A stretch of 64,000 bases of DNA. Source: Janibacter sp. CX7 (GTDB lineage: Bacteria > Actinomycetota > Actinomycetes > Actinomycetales > Dermatophilaceae). This document shows, piece by piece, positions 43,043 through 51,558 of this stretch. The stretch covers positions 3,038,001 through 3,102,000 of the forward strand of contig NZ_CP101464.1 in NCBI RefSeq assembly GCF_024362365.1, in the 5' to 3' direction. The notes under the pieces were generated by a model. The model saw only the letters and a program-made list of their open reading frames with translations. It had not been told where the DNA came from and did not search any database. The position numbers and the translations under genes are program-made. Positions within the stretch are counted from its first letter, which is position 1, and every line of letters begins with the position of its first letter.

Positions 43043-43837
43043 TCAGGAGCCGTAGACCGAGCGGATGCCCTCACGGTCCGACGCGGTCATGCTCAGGTCG
43101 TCACTCGACCCGTTGCACTGCGGGTAGTGCATGATCGACGCCGAGTCGTAGGGGGTCAGCGGACGCCAGTTGTTGTCCTCGAAGCACGTGCCCGACTCGG
43201 GGCGGGTGTGCTCGTGACGGAAGCCGAGCGTGTGGCCGAGCTCGTGGGCGAGGATGTTGCTCGGGGTCCACGAGCCGGCGTTGAAGAGCTGGCTGGTGCT
43301 CACGAGGACGTTGCGGCTGCGCTTGGACGTGCTCGGGAAGAAGGCCCGCGCGATGTACTGCGTCGTTTTGGTCGGCTCGACCGAGAAGACGACGTTGTTG
43401 TTGCGCGTGGTGCAGCTCTTGTCCTGGCTGGAGACGTAGGTGAAGTTCACCCCGGAGGAGGCGGACTCCCACTGCGCGGCACCGCTGGCCATCGCGTCAC
43501 GGACGCGGCCGTGGTCGGAGCCGAACTTCGTGCTGACGCAGTAGGTCAGGTTCTTGGCCTGCGTCGCGGTCCAGACGTCGTCCTTGCCGTAGACGGTGTT
43601 GACGATCAGAGCATCGCTCTGCTGCGGCGCGACGAGCTCCTGGTAGAACTCGCGCAGCTGCTTCTCGCCCTCCAGCGGGATGTCGCCGTTGACGATGTAC
43701 TGGCGGTCCGCGTCCTGGTAGGTCTGCGTCTTGAACTCGTCGTACGTCGGCTCGTCGCTCGACGCGGCGTTGCTGACGCTCATGGCGCCCATCGACACGG
43801 TGGCGGCAATCGCCAGCACGCTCGCAACACGCTTCAT
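43043..43837 (-). CDS. Secreted metzincin-type zinc metalloprotease (copy 1)
   Basis: The 264-residue protein has a signal peptide (MKRVASVLAIAATVSMGAMSVSNAA). A pro-like region follows (QYIVNGDIPLEGEKQLREFYQ), then a catalytic domain with the metzincin zinc motif HELGHTLGFRHEH and a Met-turn SIMHY. The conserved cysteines (YCVS, SCTT, TCFE, QCNG) could form disulfides. It resembles the M57/matrixin-like proteases. A close paralogue lies 248 bases upstream on the same strand, and each copy has its own terminator. Confidence 0.9.
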   Translation of the reverse strand: MKRVASVLAIAATVSMGAMSVSNAASSDEPTYDEFKTQTYQDADRQYIVNGDIPLEGEKQLREFYQELVAPQQSDALIVNTVYGKDDVWTATQAKNLTYCVSTKFGSDHGRVRDAMASGAAQWESASSGVNFTYVSSQDKSCTTRNNNVVFSVEPTKTTQYIARAFFPSTSKRSRNVLVSTSQLFNAGSWTPSNILAHELGHTLGFRHEHTRPESGTCFEDNNWRPLTPYDSASIMHYPQCNGSSDDLSMTASDREGIRSVYGS

Positions 43838-44006
43838 CTGGTCATCCTTCGTCTCGTCGGAGGCGCGGTCGCGCCATCCGGGTGAAGGGAATGTATGACC
43901 GTGAAGGGCCCTCGCGGACCAGCGTCGGGTAAGGATCCGACCACCATCGTCGGGACTTCGTCAGGGTGCGGTCAGGCGAGGGTGGGGCACCCCCGGAGAC
44001 AGGACG

Positions 44007-44045
44007 CCCCCTTCGCCCCGGGGAGGAAATCCGGGGCGAAGGGGG
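44007..44045 (-). terminator. Terminator hairpin after second metalloprotease gene
   Basis: Arms CCCCCTTCGCCCCGG (44007-44021) and CCGGGGCGAAGGGGG (44031-44045) pair perfectly around a 9-base loop, about 40 bases after the stop of the minus-strand protease gene. The design parallels the hairpin behind copy 1, although the sequence differs inside the stem. Confidence 0.85.
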
Positions 44046-44085
44046 TATCCCTTCCCAGGGTGGTTCCCGAGCTGGGGGGAGAGGC

Positions 44086-44892
44086 TCAGGAACCGTAGAC
44101 CGAGCGGATCCCCTCGCGATCCGCCGCGGTCATGCTCAGGTCGTCGGACGATCCGTTGCACTGGGGGTAGTGCATGATCGACGACGAGTCGTAGGGCGTC
44201 AGCGGACGCCAGTTGTTGTCCTCGAAGCAGGTACCGGCCTCGGGACGGGTGTGCTCGTGGCGGAAGCCGAGGGCGTGGCCGAGCTCGTGGGCCAGGACGT
44301 TCTGCGCGGCCCAGCCGGAGGAGAAGATCTGGTCCGTGTTGATCAGGACGTTGCGAGTCGACTTCGCGGTGCTCGGGAAGAAGGCGCGGGCGACGTAGCT
44401 CGCACCGCTCACCGGCTCCACGGAGAAGAGCACGTTGGAGTTGCGCGTGGTGCAGCTGGCGTCCTGGCTCGAGTCGTAGGTGAAGTCGACACCCGAGCTC
44501 GCGGACTCCCACTGGTTGCCGCCGGCCTGCATCGCGCTGACGATCGCCGCCTTGTCGGAGCCGAAGCTGTCACTCACGCAGTAGGTGAGGTTCTGCGCCT
44601 GGGTGGCGCTCCACACGTCGTCCTTGCCGTAGACCGTGTTGACGATGAGCTGGCTCTCGTACTGGGGGTTGACGAGCTCCTGGTAGAACTCGCGCAGCTG
44701 CTTCTCCCCCGCCAGCGGGATGTCCCCGTTGACGATGTACTGCTGGTCCGTCGGGTCCTGGTAGGTCTGTGCCTTGTACTCCTGGTAGGTCGGCTCGTCG
44801 CTCCCGTCGGCGTAGCCGAGGCTCGCCGCTCCCATCGAGATCGTGGCCGCGATACCCAGGACGGTTGCAGCGCGTGTGGTGGTGCGCTTCAT
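44086..44892 (-). CDS. Secreted metzincin-type zinc metalloprotease (copy 2)
   Basis: The 268-residue paralogue of the neighbouring gene has a signal peptide (RTTTRAATVLGIAATISMGAASLGYA), the same pro-like segment (QYIVNGDIPLAGEKQLREFYQ), the zinc motif HELGHALGFRHEH and Met-turn SIMHY. The C-terminal 70 residues are almost identical between copies, while the middle has drifted, which fits an old tandem duplication under selection. The ATG at 44892 follows GAAGGGA. Confidence 0.9.
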   Translation of the reverse strand: MKRTTTRAATVLGIAATISMGAASLGYADGSDEPTYQEYKAQTYQDPTDQQYIVNGDIPLAGEKQLREFYQELVNPQYESQLIVNTVYGKDDVWSATQAQNLTYCVSDSFGSDKAAIVSAMQAGGNQWESASSGVDFTYDSSQDASCTTRNSNVLFSVEPVSGASYVARAFFPSTAKSTRNVLINTDQIFSSGWAAQNVLAHELGHALGFRHEHTRPEAGTCFEDNNWRPLTPYDSSSIMHYPQCNGSSDDLSMTAADREGIRSVYGS

Positions 44893-45038
44893 GTGGCGTT
44901 TCCCTTCATCACCCGGCGACACGGTCGTATCGCCTTCGTGACGGGACGCTATGCGCCGCCCTCACCACGACTCCATCCTCGCGCCGTCAAGAGTCGGACA
45001 GGCGCCGTCAGGACTTCGTCAGGAGGGTCGAAGGGGGG

Positions 45039-46034
45039 TCAGCTCCCGGTCTCGCGGAGCCCGGCGACGATCTCGAGGGTGCGGATCCGCTGCGCCAGCT
45101 CCGGGGCGGGGTTGGTCATGATCAGCTCGTCGGCGTCGGCGAGGGCGGCGAAGTCGGCCAGCCCGCGGGCCACCTCGTCGGGGTTGCCGACGACCGTGTG
45201 GGTGAGCATGTGGCGGGCCTGGGCACCGACGTGGGTGTCCATGAGCGCCGTGACCATCTCCTCGTCGAGGCTGCCCGAGCCGACCCGGCCGGCGAGCATC
45301 CGCACCCGGGCCCGCAGGACCCGGTCGGCGGCCTCGACCGCCTCGGCGGAGTCGTCGGCGGCGATGACGTTGAGCGCCGCGATGACGTGCGGCTGCTGCA
45401 GCTGCTCGCTCGGGGTGAAGCGCTCGCGGTAGACCCGCACGGCCTGCTCGAGGGCGTCGGGCGCGAAGTGGGACGCGAAGGCATAGGGCAGGCCGTAGGC
45501 GGCGGCGAGCTGGGCGCCGAAGAGCGAGGAGCCGAGGATGTAGAGCGGCACGCGGGTGCCGCGGCCGGGGTAGGCGTGGATCCCGTCGACCTGCGACTCG
45601 TCGGCGAGATATCCCTGCAGCTCGCGGACGTCCTGCGGGAAGGCCTCGGCGGCGCGCGGGTCGGTGCGCAGCGCGCGCAGGGTCTGGCCGTCGGTGCCGG
45701 GGGCACGACCGAGCCCCAGGTCGATGCGGCCGGGGTGGAGCTCGGCGAGGGTGCCGAACTGCTCGGCGATGACGAGCGGCGAGTGGTTGGGCAGCATGAT
45801 GCCGCCGGAGCCGACGCGGATCCGCTCGGTGCGCGAGGCGATGTGCGCGATGAGGACGGAGGTCGCCGCGGAGGCGATGCGCGACATGTTGTGGTGCTCG
45901 GCAAACCAGAGGCGCTCGAAGACCCCGAGGTCGTCCGCGCGCTGCGCGAGGGTGACGGTGTCGGCGAGCGCCTCGCTGATCGGCTGGTCGCGGCCCACGG
46001 TGGCCAGGTCGAGGAGGGAGAGCTTCGGGATCAC
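45039..46034 (-). CDS. Luciferase-like flavin monooxygenase (LLM class)
   Basis: The 331-residue protein has the LLM pattern: [88 protein letters not shown] and a late [14 protein letters not shown]. It is closest to the MsnO8-like group of FMN/F420 oxidoreductases; the substrate is unknown. The start is uncertain: GTG 46034 is chosen because the family motif begins there. Confidence 0.87.
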   Translation of the reverse strand: MIPKLSLLDLATVGRDQPISEALADTVTLAQRADDLGVFERLWFAEHHNMSRIASAATSVLIAHIASRTERIRVGSGGIMLPNHSPLVIAEQFGTLAELHPGRIDLGLGRAPGTDGQTLRALRTDPRAAEAFPQDVRELQGYLADESQVDGIHAYPGRGTRVPLYILGSSLFGAQLAAAYGLPYAFASHFAPDALEQAVRVYRERFTPSEQLQQPHVIAALNVIAADDSAEAVEAADRVLRARVRMLAGRVGSGSLDEEMVTALMDTHVGAQARHMLTHTVVGNPDEVARGLADFAALADADELIMTNPAPELAQRIRTLEIVAGLRETGS

Positions 46035-46167
46035 ACCCGTCGGCAACCCCGTGCACAGCGCACCTATTCCCGGCGCGACTGTCCACAGGCTCCCACCGGC
46101 GAAGGGGGTCGTCCCCAGGTCATCGCGTGGTCGGGAGGCGTGCGACCCAGCGCCTACGCTCCTGCAC

Positions 46168-46845
46168 ATGGAGATGGGGGCGGCACGCGAGATGGCACGG
46201 GGGCTCATGGACGAGCACGGCCTGCAGGGCTGGCATCTCGTCGTCGACCGGGCCAAGCGACGTGCCGGGGTGTGCCGTTCGGCCGATCGCACCATCGGGC
46301 TGAGCGGCCCGCTCACCGAGCTGCACTCGCCCGAGCAGGTGCGCGACACCGTGCTCCACGAGATCGCCCACGCCCTCGCCGGGCCGCGGGCCGGCCACGG
46401 CCCCCGGTGGCGCGAGATCGCGGCGGCGATCGGCGCCGTGCCGCAGCGCTGCCTGCCGAGCGATGCCCCGACCGTGGCCGGCGCCTGGGTCGGCACCTGC
46501 CCGGCCGGCCACACCATCGACCGGCACCGACGCCCCACGCAGGTCTCCTCCTGCCGGGAGTGCAGCCGCTCCTTCGACCCCGGGGCGATCTTCACGTGGA
46601 CCCACCACGGGCAGCCGGCGGTCATGCCCCCTTCGTACCTGCAGCAGCTCGCCGCGATCCGTCTGGCGGCGGAGCGGGCCGGCTCAGGTGACCTCGTCGC
46701 CGTCGGCGACCGGGTGCGCATCCTCACCCCGGGGCGCTACCAGGGTGTCGTCGGCGTCGTCGTCAAGCGAGGTCGCACCCGCTTCCACGTGCGGCGGCGC
46801 GGGTCCGTGCTCACCGTCCCCTTCGACCACGTCGAGGCCGCCTGA
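46168..46845 (+). CDS. SprT-like zinc-metallopeptidase-domain protein
   Basis: The 225-residue protein has an N-terminal SprT-like domain: [28 protein letters not shown], then [21 protein letters not shown] with an HExxH zinc motif. A cysteine pair site follows ([22 protein letters not shown]), resembling a zinc ribbon. The C-terminal part ([28 protein letters not shown]) is KOW/SH3-like and may bind nucleic acid. Relatives act on DNA-protein crosslinks; whether this one is proteolytic is unknown. Confidence 0.83.
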   Translation: MEMGAAREMARGLMDEHGLQGWHLVVDRAKRRAGVCRSADRTIGLSGPLTELHSPEQVRDTVLHEIAHALAGPRAGHGPRWREIAAAIGAVPQRCLPSDAPTVAGAWVGTCPAGHTIDRHRRPTQVSSCRECSRSFDPGAIFTWTHHGQPAVMPPSYLQQLAAIRLAAERAGSGDLVAVGDRVRILTPGRYQGVVGVVVKRGRTRFHVRRRGSVLTVPFDHVEAA

Positions 46846-46915
46846 GCCGCCTCGAGGCCGTCTTGAGGGGCCCCCGGGTGCGGGAGATCCGGGCAACTCG
46901 TGGTTGGCTGGTGGG

Positions 46916-47197
46916 GTGAACGTTCGCGAGATCCTGCCCCCCGGCCTCGACCTGCCCGCTGAGGGCACGGTGACGATGTTCTCCACGAGCTGGTGCGGCT
47001 ACTGCCGCCGCCTGAAGTCCCAGCTGGACCGCGAGGGCATCGGCTACACCGAGATCAACATCGAGACCACGCCCGGCACCGCCGAGCTCGTCGAGACGAT
47101 CAACGGCGGCAACCAGACGGTGCCGACCGTGCTCTACCCCGACGGGTCGTCCGCGACCAACCCCTCGCTGGCCGACGTCAAGAAGCAGCTGCACTGA
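46916..47197 (+). CDS. Mycoredoxin-like glutaredoxin
   Basis: The 93-residue protein has the thioredoxin-fold active site STSWCGYCRRLKSQL and a cis-proline TVPTVLYPDG. The CxYC motif and the actinobacterial setting point to a mycoredoxin, which uses mycothiol rather than glutathione. GTG 46916 gives the family-length product. The GTPase-like gene follows by one base. Confidence 0.9.
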   Translation: MNVREILPPGLDLPAEGTVTMFSTSWCGYCRRLKSQLDREGIGYTEINIETTPGTAELVETINGGNQTVPTVLYPDGSSATNPSLADVKKQLH

Positions 47198-47198
47198 C

Positions 47199-47993
47199 AT
47201 GGCACGCATGTCCTCCGCGACCCGGACGGCCGTCGGCACGAGCATCGCCGGTGGGGCCATCTCCGCGCTGTCGGGGGCGCCGCACCAGCTGAGCCACCTC
47301 TTCCGCGGCCGCTTCCCGACCGTCGCCGTCACCGGCATGACCGGGGTCGGCAAGACCCGGCTGGCCGACCGCCTCGCCCGCCGCACCAGCGCCGAGAGCA
47401 CCGTCGAGGTCGGCTCCGCGACGATGGAGCGCCGCACCCGACGCACCGCCAAGGGCCGCGGCTTCCGCTTCCGCGTCGTCCCCGGCGACAACGCCGCGAC
47501 CCGGCTCGGCGCGCTCGACGAGGTCTTCCACGACGACCCGGTCGACGGCGTGCTGCACGTCGTCGCCTGGGGCCACGCCACCGCCCGCCGCACCGCCGGC
47601 ACGTCCGGCGAGGCCGTCGCGACCCGCGAGGAGCTGCTCGCCGCCGAGCTCGAGGACTGGACGATCACGGCGCACCGCATCGCGTCGATGGCGCTGCGCC
47701 GCGACAAGCCGGTGTGGCTGGTCATCGTCGTCACCAAGGCCGACCTCTTCCCCGACGAGGTCGACGAGGCCGTGCGCTACTACTCGCCCGGCAGCGGCTC
47801 CCCCTTCGCCGCGAAGCTCGACGAGCTGCGCTCCCTCGCCGGTGGCGCCCGACTCTCGGTCGACGTGCTGCCAATGTGCACCGAGCCCGGCGAGGCGACC
47901 GGCAAGGCGGCCCGCAAGGACGCCGGCAAGCGGTGCAGCGCGATGCTCACCGCGCTCGAGGCGCGCATGGCCCAGCTCTCCGGCCACGCCTGA
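47199..47993 (+). CDS. P-loop GTPase-like protein of unknown function
   Basis: The 264-residue protein has a P-loop TGMTGVGKTRLADRLA (about 46-61), a switch-like GDNAAT, LHVVAWGH, and TKADLFPDEVDEA resembling the G4 motif, so it is a small Ras-like GTPase-fold protein. The N-terminal segment contains SIAGGAISALSG and may lie along a membrane. It follows the mycoredoxin gene with no gap, so they probably share a transcript. I recognise no named family. Confidence 0.7.
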   Translation: MARMSSATRTAVGTSIAGGAISALSGAPHQLSHLFRGRFPTVAVTGMTGVGKTRLADRLARRTSAESTVEVGSATMERRTRRTAKGRGFRFRVVPGDNAATRLGALDEVFHDDPVDGVLHVVAWGHATARRTAGTSGEAVATREELLAAELEDWTITAHRIASMALRRDKPVWLVIVVTKADLFPDEVDEAVRYYSPGSGSPFAAKLDELRSLAGGARLSVDVLPMCTEPGEATGKAARKDAGKRCSAMLTALEARMAQLSGHA

Positions 47994-48025
47994 TCCGAGT
48001 ACGTCCGCTCCCACGAACGCCCCCC

Positions 48026-48098
48026 ACCCTGCAAGACCCTAGGGTCTTGCGCAGTTGCAGACCCTGAACCCTGCAAAACCCTAGGGTTTTGCAGGGTT
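48026..48098. repeat. Intergenic pair of 32-bp palindromes
   Basis: A perfect 32-base palindrome lies at 48067-48098 (left half AACCCTGCAAAACCCT). A degenerate copy (ACCCTGCAAGACCCTAGGGT) starts at 48026. They lie between the convergent GTPase-like and methyltransferase genes. This family also occurs twice near 25.2 kb and once inside selB. Being perfect palindromes, both strands can fold, so terminator activity in both directions is possible. Confidence 0.9.
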
Positions 48099-48117
48099 CG
48101 GCGGCTGCCGCCCGGGG

Positions 48118-49386
48118 TCAGAAGGTGTGGCGCAGGGGGTAGCCGCTCGTGCCGTCGTCGGTGGTCTTCGTCGCGAGCACCTGGGTGAGCTGGACGTCGT
48201 TGCGCTCGAAGCCGATCCGCGATCCGACGAGGTAGAGGCCCCACAGGCGCGCGGTGCCCTCGCCGACCTCGGCGACGCACTCGTCCCAGTGCTCCACGAG
48301 GTTGTCGACCCAGCCGGCGAGCGTCTTGGCGTAGTGGGTCCGGAAGTTCTCGGCGTGCTGGAACTCGAGGCCGGCGTCCTGCAGCTTCGCGATGACCGTG
48401 CCGGCCCCGGTGAGCTCCCCGTCGGGGAAGATGTAGCGGTCGATGAAGGCACCGGTGCGGGTCGGCCGGTTGTGGTCGCGCGTGATGCAGTGGTTGAGCA
48501 GCCGGCCGTGGGGCTTGAGCTTGTCGTGCAGCGAGGCGAAGTACGCCGGGTAGTTCTGGATCCCGATGTGCTCGGTCAGGCCGATCGAGCTGATCGCGTC
48601 GAAGTCCCCCTCGGCGACATCGCGGTAGTCCATGAAGCGCACCTCGGCGAGGTCACCGAGCCCCTCGCGGTCGATCGCCAGCTTGGCCCAGTCGGCCTGC
48701 TCCCGCGAGAGCGTGACGCCGAGGGCCTTGACGCCGTAGTGCTTCGCGGCGTGGCGGACCATGCCGCCCCAGCCGCAGCCGACGTCGAGCAGCCGCTGGC
48801 CGGGCTGGAGGTCGAGCTTGCGGGCGATGAGGTCGTACTTGTGCTCCTGCGCCTGCTCGAGCGTCGCGTCGGCGGTCGGGTAGACCGCGCAGGTGTAGGT
48901 CATCGACGGGCCGAGCACCATCTCGTAGAAGCGGTTGGACACGTCGTAGTGGTGGTGGATGACCTCCGCGTCGCGGGCGCGACTGTGCCGCAGGCCCTCC
49001 ATGACACGGCGCCACCGCGGCAGGTGCTCCTGCGGCGGGGGCGGCGGCGGGTTGAGGTGCTCCCACCCGAGGCCGCGGACCAGCTCCAGCGCCTCGCGGG
49101 CCGTGGGGATGCGCCACCGGTCGGTGCTGCTCATCAGGTCGAGCAGGGGATAGATGTTGCCGGGGTGGAACCCGGTGCCCGTGAGGTCGCCGGCGACCCA
49201 CGCCCGGGCCATGCCGAGGTCACCGGGGGCGGTCAGCAGGTAGCGCAGCCCGCGCTCGGAGCGCAGCTCGATGCCGATCTCGGCGTCCTGCGGACCTGCG
49301 GCGCTGCCGTCGTAGGCCGTGATCCGCACGGACAGACCCTCGGGGAGGATGCCGGAGAGGGCGTCGGCGATCTTGATCGTGCTCAC
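48118..49386 (-). CDS. tmsB: CFA-synthase-family methyltransferase, probable TmsB (10-methylene fatty acid synthesis)
   Basis: The 422-residue protein belongs to the cyclopropane-fatty-acid synthase family: VIHHHYDVSNRFYEMVLGPSMTYTCAVYPT, SAM motif RLLDVGCGWGGMVRHAAKHYG, GVTLSREQADWAK and the GLTEHIG loop. In actinobacteria the pairing of such a methyltransferase with an FAD-binding oxidoreductase makes 10-methyl fatty acids (tuberculostearic type): TmsB adds a methylene group and TmsA reduces it. The gene overlaps the oxidoreductase gene (ATGA), which supports that reading over simple cyclopropanation. Confidence 0.78.
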   Translation of the reverse strand: MSTIKIADALSGILPEGLSVRITAYDGSAAGPQDAEIGIELRSERGLRYLLTAPGDLGMARAWVAGDLTGTGFHPGNIYPLLDLMSSTDRWRIPTAREALELVRGLGWEHLNPPPPPPQEHLPRWRRVMEGLRHSRARDAEVIHHHYDVSNRFYEMVLGPSMTYTCAVYPTADATLEQAQEHKYDLIARKLDLQPGQRLLDVGCGWGGMVRHAAKHYGVKALGVTLSREQADWAKLAIDREGLGDLAEVRFMDYRDVAEGDFDAISSIGLTEHIGIQNYPAYFASLHDKLKPHGRLLNHCITRDHNRPTRTGAFIDRYIFPDGELTGAGTVIAKLQDAGLEFQHAENFRTHYAKTLAGWVDNLVEHWDECVAEVGEGTARLWGLYLVGSRIGFERNDVQLTQVLATKTTDDGTSGYPLRHTF

Positions 49387-50774
49387 TGTGTCCGAACCAC
49401 CTTGTCGTAGAGGTCGGTCAGTCGGCCGGCCGGGTCGTATCGCTGCTGGACCGCAGCGAGGTTGGCGCCGCCGTAGAGGCGGTCGAAGACGTCACGCGGG
49501 TAGAAGGCCTCGGAGTAGAGCGACTTGTGCCCGCCGAGCTCGGTCACCCGGGCCTCGATGGCGCGGTTGCGCGGGCCCTGCGGTGCGTCGGGGCCGACGT
49601 GCACGGTGCCCCAGAAGCCGACGTTGACGTACGTGCGCCCCGGTTCGAGGGGGTAGCCGGGCCAGGTGCGGGCCTGCCCGTCGACCTCCCGCAGGCGAAG
49701 GGGGCACAGCCACACCGGCCGCATGCCGATCGCCTCGTCGAACCACCCGAGGAAGTCGGCCAGTCGGTCCGTGGGCACCTCGACGTCCTGGATGACCCGC
49801 TCCCGCCGGGGTCGACCGGCCCGCGCGTCGAGCCGGTCGACGATGCCGTGCCGTCGGTCGAGGGCGACGAGTCGGTGGTAGACGTCGGAGCGACGCCACC
49901 GCCGCGGCCACAGACGACGGACCGCCGGGCGCTGCACGCCGAAGGCACCCGAGCACCAGAACCAGTCGGTGTCCCAGCGCCACAGGTAGTCGTGCATCGT
50001 CAGCAGGTCGCTCGTGCGCTCCTGGAGCGAGCGGTAGAAGATCTGCTGGCCGGTGTAGTCGCTCGTCTCCCCGGCCTCGTCGGTCCACCGCGCGAGGGTC
50101 AGGTAGATCTCGTCGGGGGCGAAGGCCACCCCGTCGAGCCCGTCGATGCGCTCCCCGTCGTGCTCACCGGCCGCGACGAGCCGCTCGACGGCCTCGGCCG
50201 CCGACTGCGCGTCGTCGAAGCGCAGGTGCCGCAGCGCGACCCGCGGCGGTACCGCCTCGAGCTCGATGTGCAGCCGGGTGGCGTAGCCGAGGGACCCGTA
50301 GGAGTTGGGGAAGGCGTGGAAGAGGTCGGCGTGCTCGCCCTCCGGCCCGGCGGTGACGACCTCGCCGGACCCGGTGAGCACGTCCATCTCGAGCACCGAC
50401 TCGTGGGGCAGGCCGTTGCGCCAGCTCGTCGCCTCGATGCCCAGGCCGGTGACCGCGCCGCCGAGGGTGATCGTGCGCAGCTGCGGGACGACGAGCGGGA
50501 TCAGCCCGTGCGGCAGGGTCGCGGCGACGAGGTCCTCGTAGGTGCACATGCCCTGCACCTGCGCGGTCCGCGTGTCCGGGTCGACCTCGATGACCCCGGC
50601 CAGCCCCGAGACGTCGAGCCCCGGCACCTCGACCCGGGCGCGAGGGCGGAAGAGGTTGGACGTGCGCTTCGCCAGTCGCACCGGCGCCCCGTGCGGGATC
50701 GCCGCGTGCGAGCGGACCAGTCGCTCGACCGCGGCGTCGTGTGCCTGCCAGCCAATTACCTGCATCGAGCACAC
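49383..50774 (-). CDS. tmsA: FAD-binding oxidoreductase, probable TmsA
   Basis: The 463-residue VAO-type flavoprotein has an N-terminal FAD domain (RTSNLFRPRARVEVPGLDVSGLAGVIEVDPDTRTAQVQGMCTYEDLVAATLPHG, then QLRTITLGGAVTGLGIEATS). The C-terminal half has YVNVGFWGTVHVGP and GGHKSLYSEAFYPRDVFDRLYGG. Placed directly before and overlapping the CFA-synthase-like gene, it fits TmsA, which reduces the 10-methylene intermediate. Without the neighbour it could be any DprE1/sterol-reductase-like flavoenzyme. MQVIGW at 50765 is an equally plausible start. Confidence 0.78.
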   Translation of the reverse strand: MCSMQVIGWQAHDAAVERLVRSHAAIPHGAPVRLAKRTSNLFRPRARVEVPGLDVSGLAGVIEVDPDTRTAQVQGMCTYEDLVAATLPHGLIPLVVPQLRTITLGGAVTGLGIEATSWRNGLPHESVLEMDVLTGSGEVVTAGPEGEHADLFHAFPNSYGSLGYATRLHIELEAVPPRVALRHLRFDDAQSAAEAVERLVAAGEHDGERIDGLDGVAFAPDEIYLTLARWTDEAGETSDYTGQQIFYRSLQERTSDLLTMHDYLWRWDTDWFWCSGAFGVQRPAVRRLWPRRWRRSDVYHRLVALDRRHGIVDRLDARAGRPRRERVIQDVEVPTDRLADFLGWFDEAIGMRPVWLCPLRLREVDGQARTWPGYPLEPGRTYVNVGFWGTVHVGPDAPQGPRNRAIEARVTELGGHKSLYSEAFYPRDVFDRLYGGANLAAVQQRYDPAGRLTDLYDKVVRTQ

Positions 50775-50796
50775 AACCTACTCCTCGGGCCGGCGG

Positions 50797-51558
50797 TCAG
50801 GACAGCGGGTTTCGTCCCGCGTCGGTGCTGCCCTCGACGGCGGCGCCGCCGAGGTCCTGCGTGGCGAAGCGAGCGACGACCTCGAGGCACTCGCTCGGCG
50901 CCTCCCACAGGTCGTTGTGGGTGCGGCCCGGCACGACGACCCGCTGCGACGACGAGATCCCTCGTGCCAGCTGCTCGCTCATCGCCAGCGGCACGAGGTC
51001 GTCACGCTCGCCGTGGACGAGCAGGGTCGGCACGTCGATCCGCTCGAGCAGCGCATCGGTCTCCCAGCGATCGGGGACCAGCTGCCGCGGGAAGACCCGC
51101 ACGACCCGCTGCACCATCGCGGTCATCGAGGTGAAGGGCGAGACGAGGACGAGGCGGCCACAGCCCTCGTCGTCGTGGAGCAGACCCTGCGCGGCAAGGT
51201 GCGCGGCCACCGACGAGCCGAGCGACTCACCAACGAGCACCGTCCGCTCTGCGCGAAGGGAGAGGTGCGCCAGCCCGTCGCGTGCAGCCGCGAGGATCGC
51301 CTCCTGGTGCGGACGTCCCGCCGCCGGGCCGTATCCGGGGTACTCCACGGCCGCGAAGCCGAGGCCGTGCCGGGCGAAGAGCCCGGCGAGCGGGCTGATC
51401 GAGGCCAGGTCGGAGCCGTTGCCGTGCAGGTAGACGATCGTGCGACCGCCCGCCGGGGCCGGCGCGTGGACGAGGTGGGCGCCGCCGGGTGTCGTCTCGA
51501 CGGGCAGCCCGCCCTCGGGGTCCCAGGCGGGGACCGGGTAGATCAGGCGGCGCAGCAT
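50797..51558 (-). CDS. Alpha/beta hydrolase (BAAT/FrsA-like lineage)
   Basis: The 253-residue protein has an oxyanion-side VYLHGNGSDL, the nucleophile elbow VLVGESLGSSVAAHLAAQG, an acid in VHGERDDLVP and His in PGRTHNDLWEAP. It has no signal peptide. The start ATG overlaps the stop of the glutaminase gene (TGATG), so the two are coupled. Substrate unknown. Confidence 0.87.
   Translation of the reverse strand: MLRRLIYPVPAWDPEGGLPVETTPGGAHLVHAPAPAGGRTIVYLHGNGSDLASISPLAGLFARHGLGFAAVEYPGYGPAAGRPHQEAILAAARDGLAHLSLRAERTVLVGESLGSSVAAHLAAQGLLHDDEGCGRLVLVSPFTSMTAMVQRVVRVFPRQLVPDRWETDALLERIDVPTLLVHGERDDLVPLAMSEQLARGISSSQRVVVPGRTHNDLWEAPSECLEVVARFATQDLGGAAVEGSTDAGRNPLS

Noticed and set aside
45039..46727. 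A longer luciferase-like protein starting near 46727
   Set aside because: The extra N-terminal part is antisense to the SprT-like gene, and the family motif begins at about 46034.
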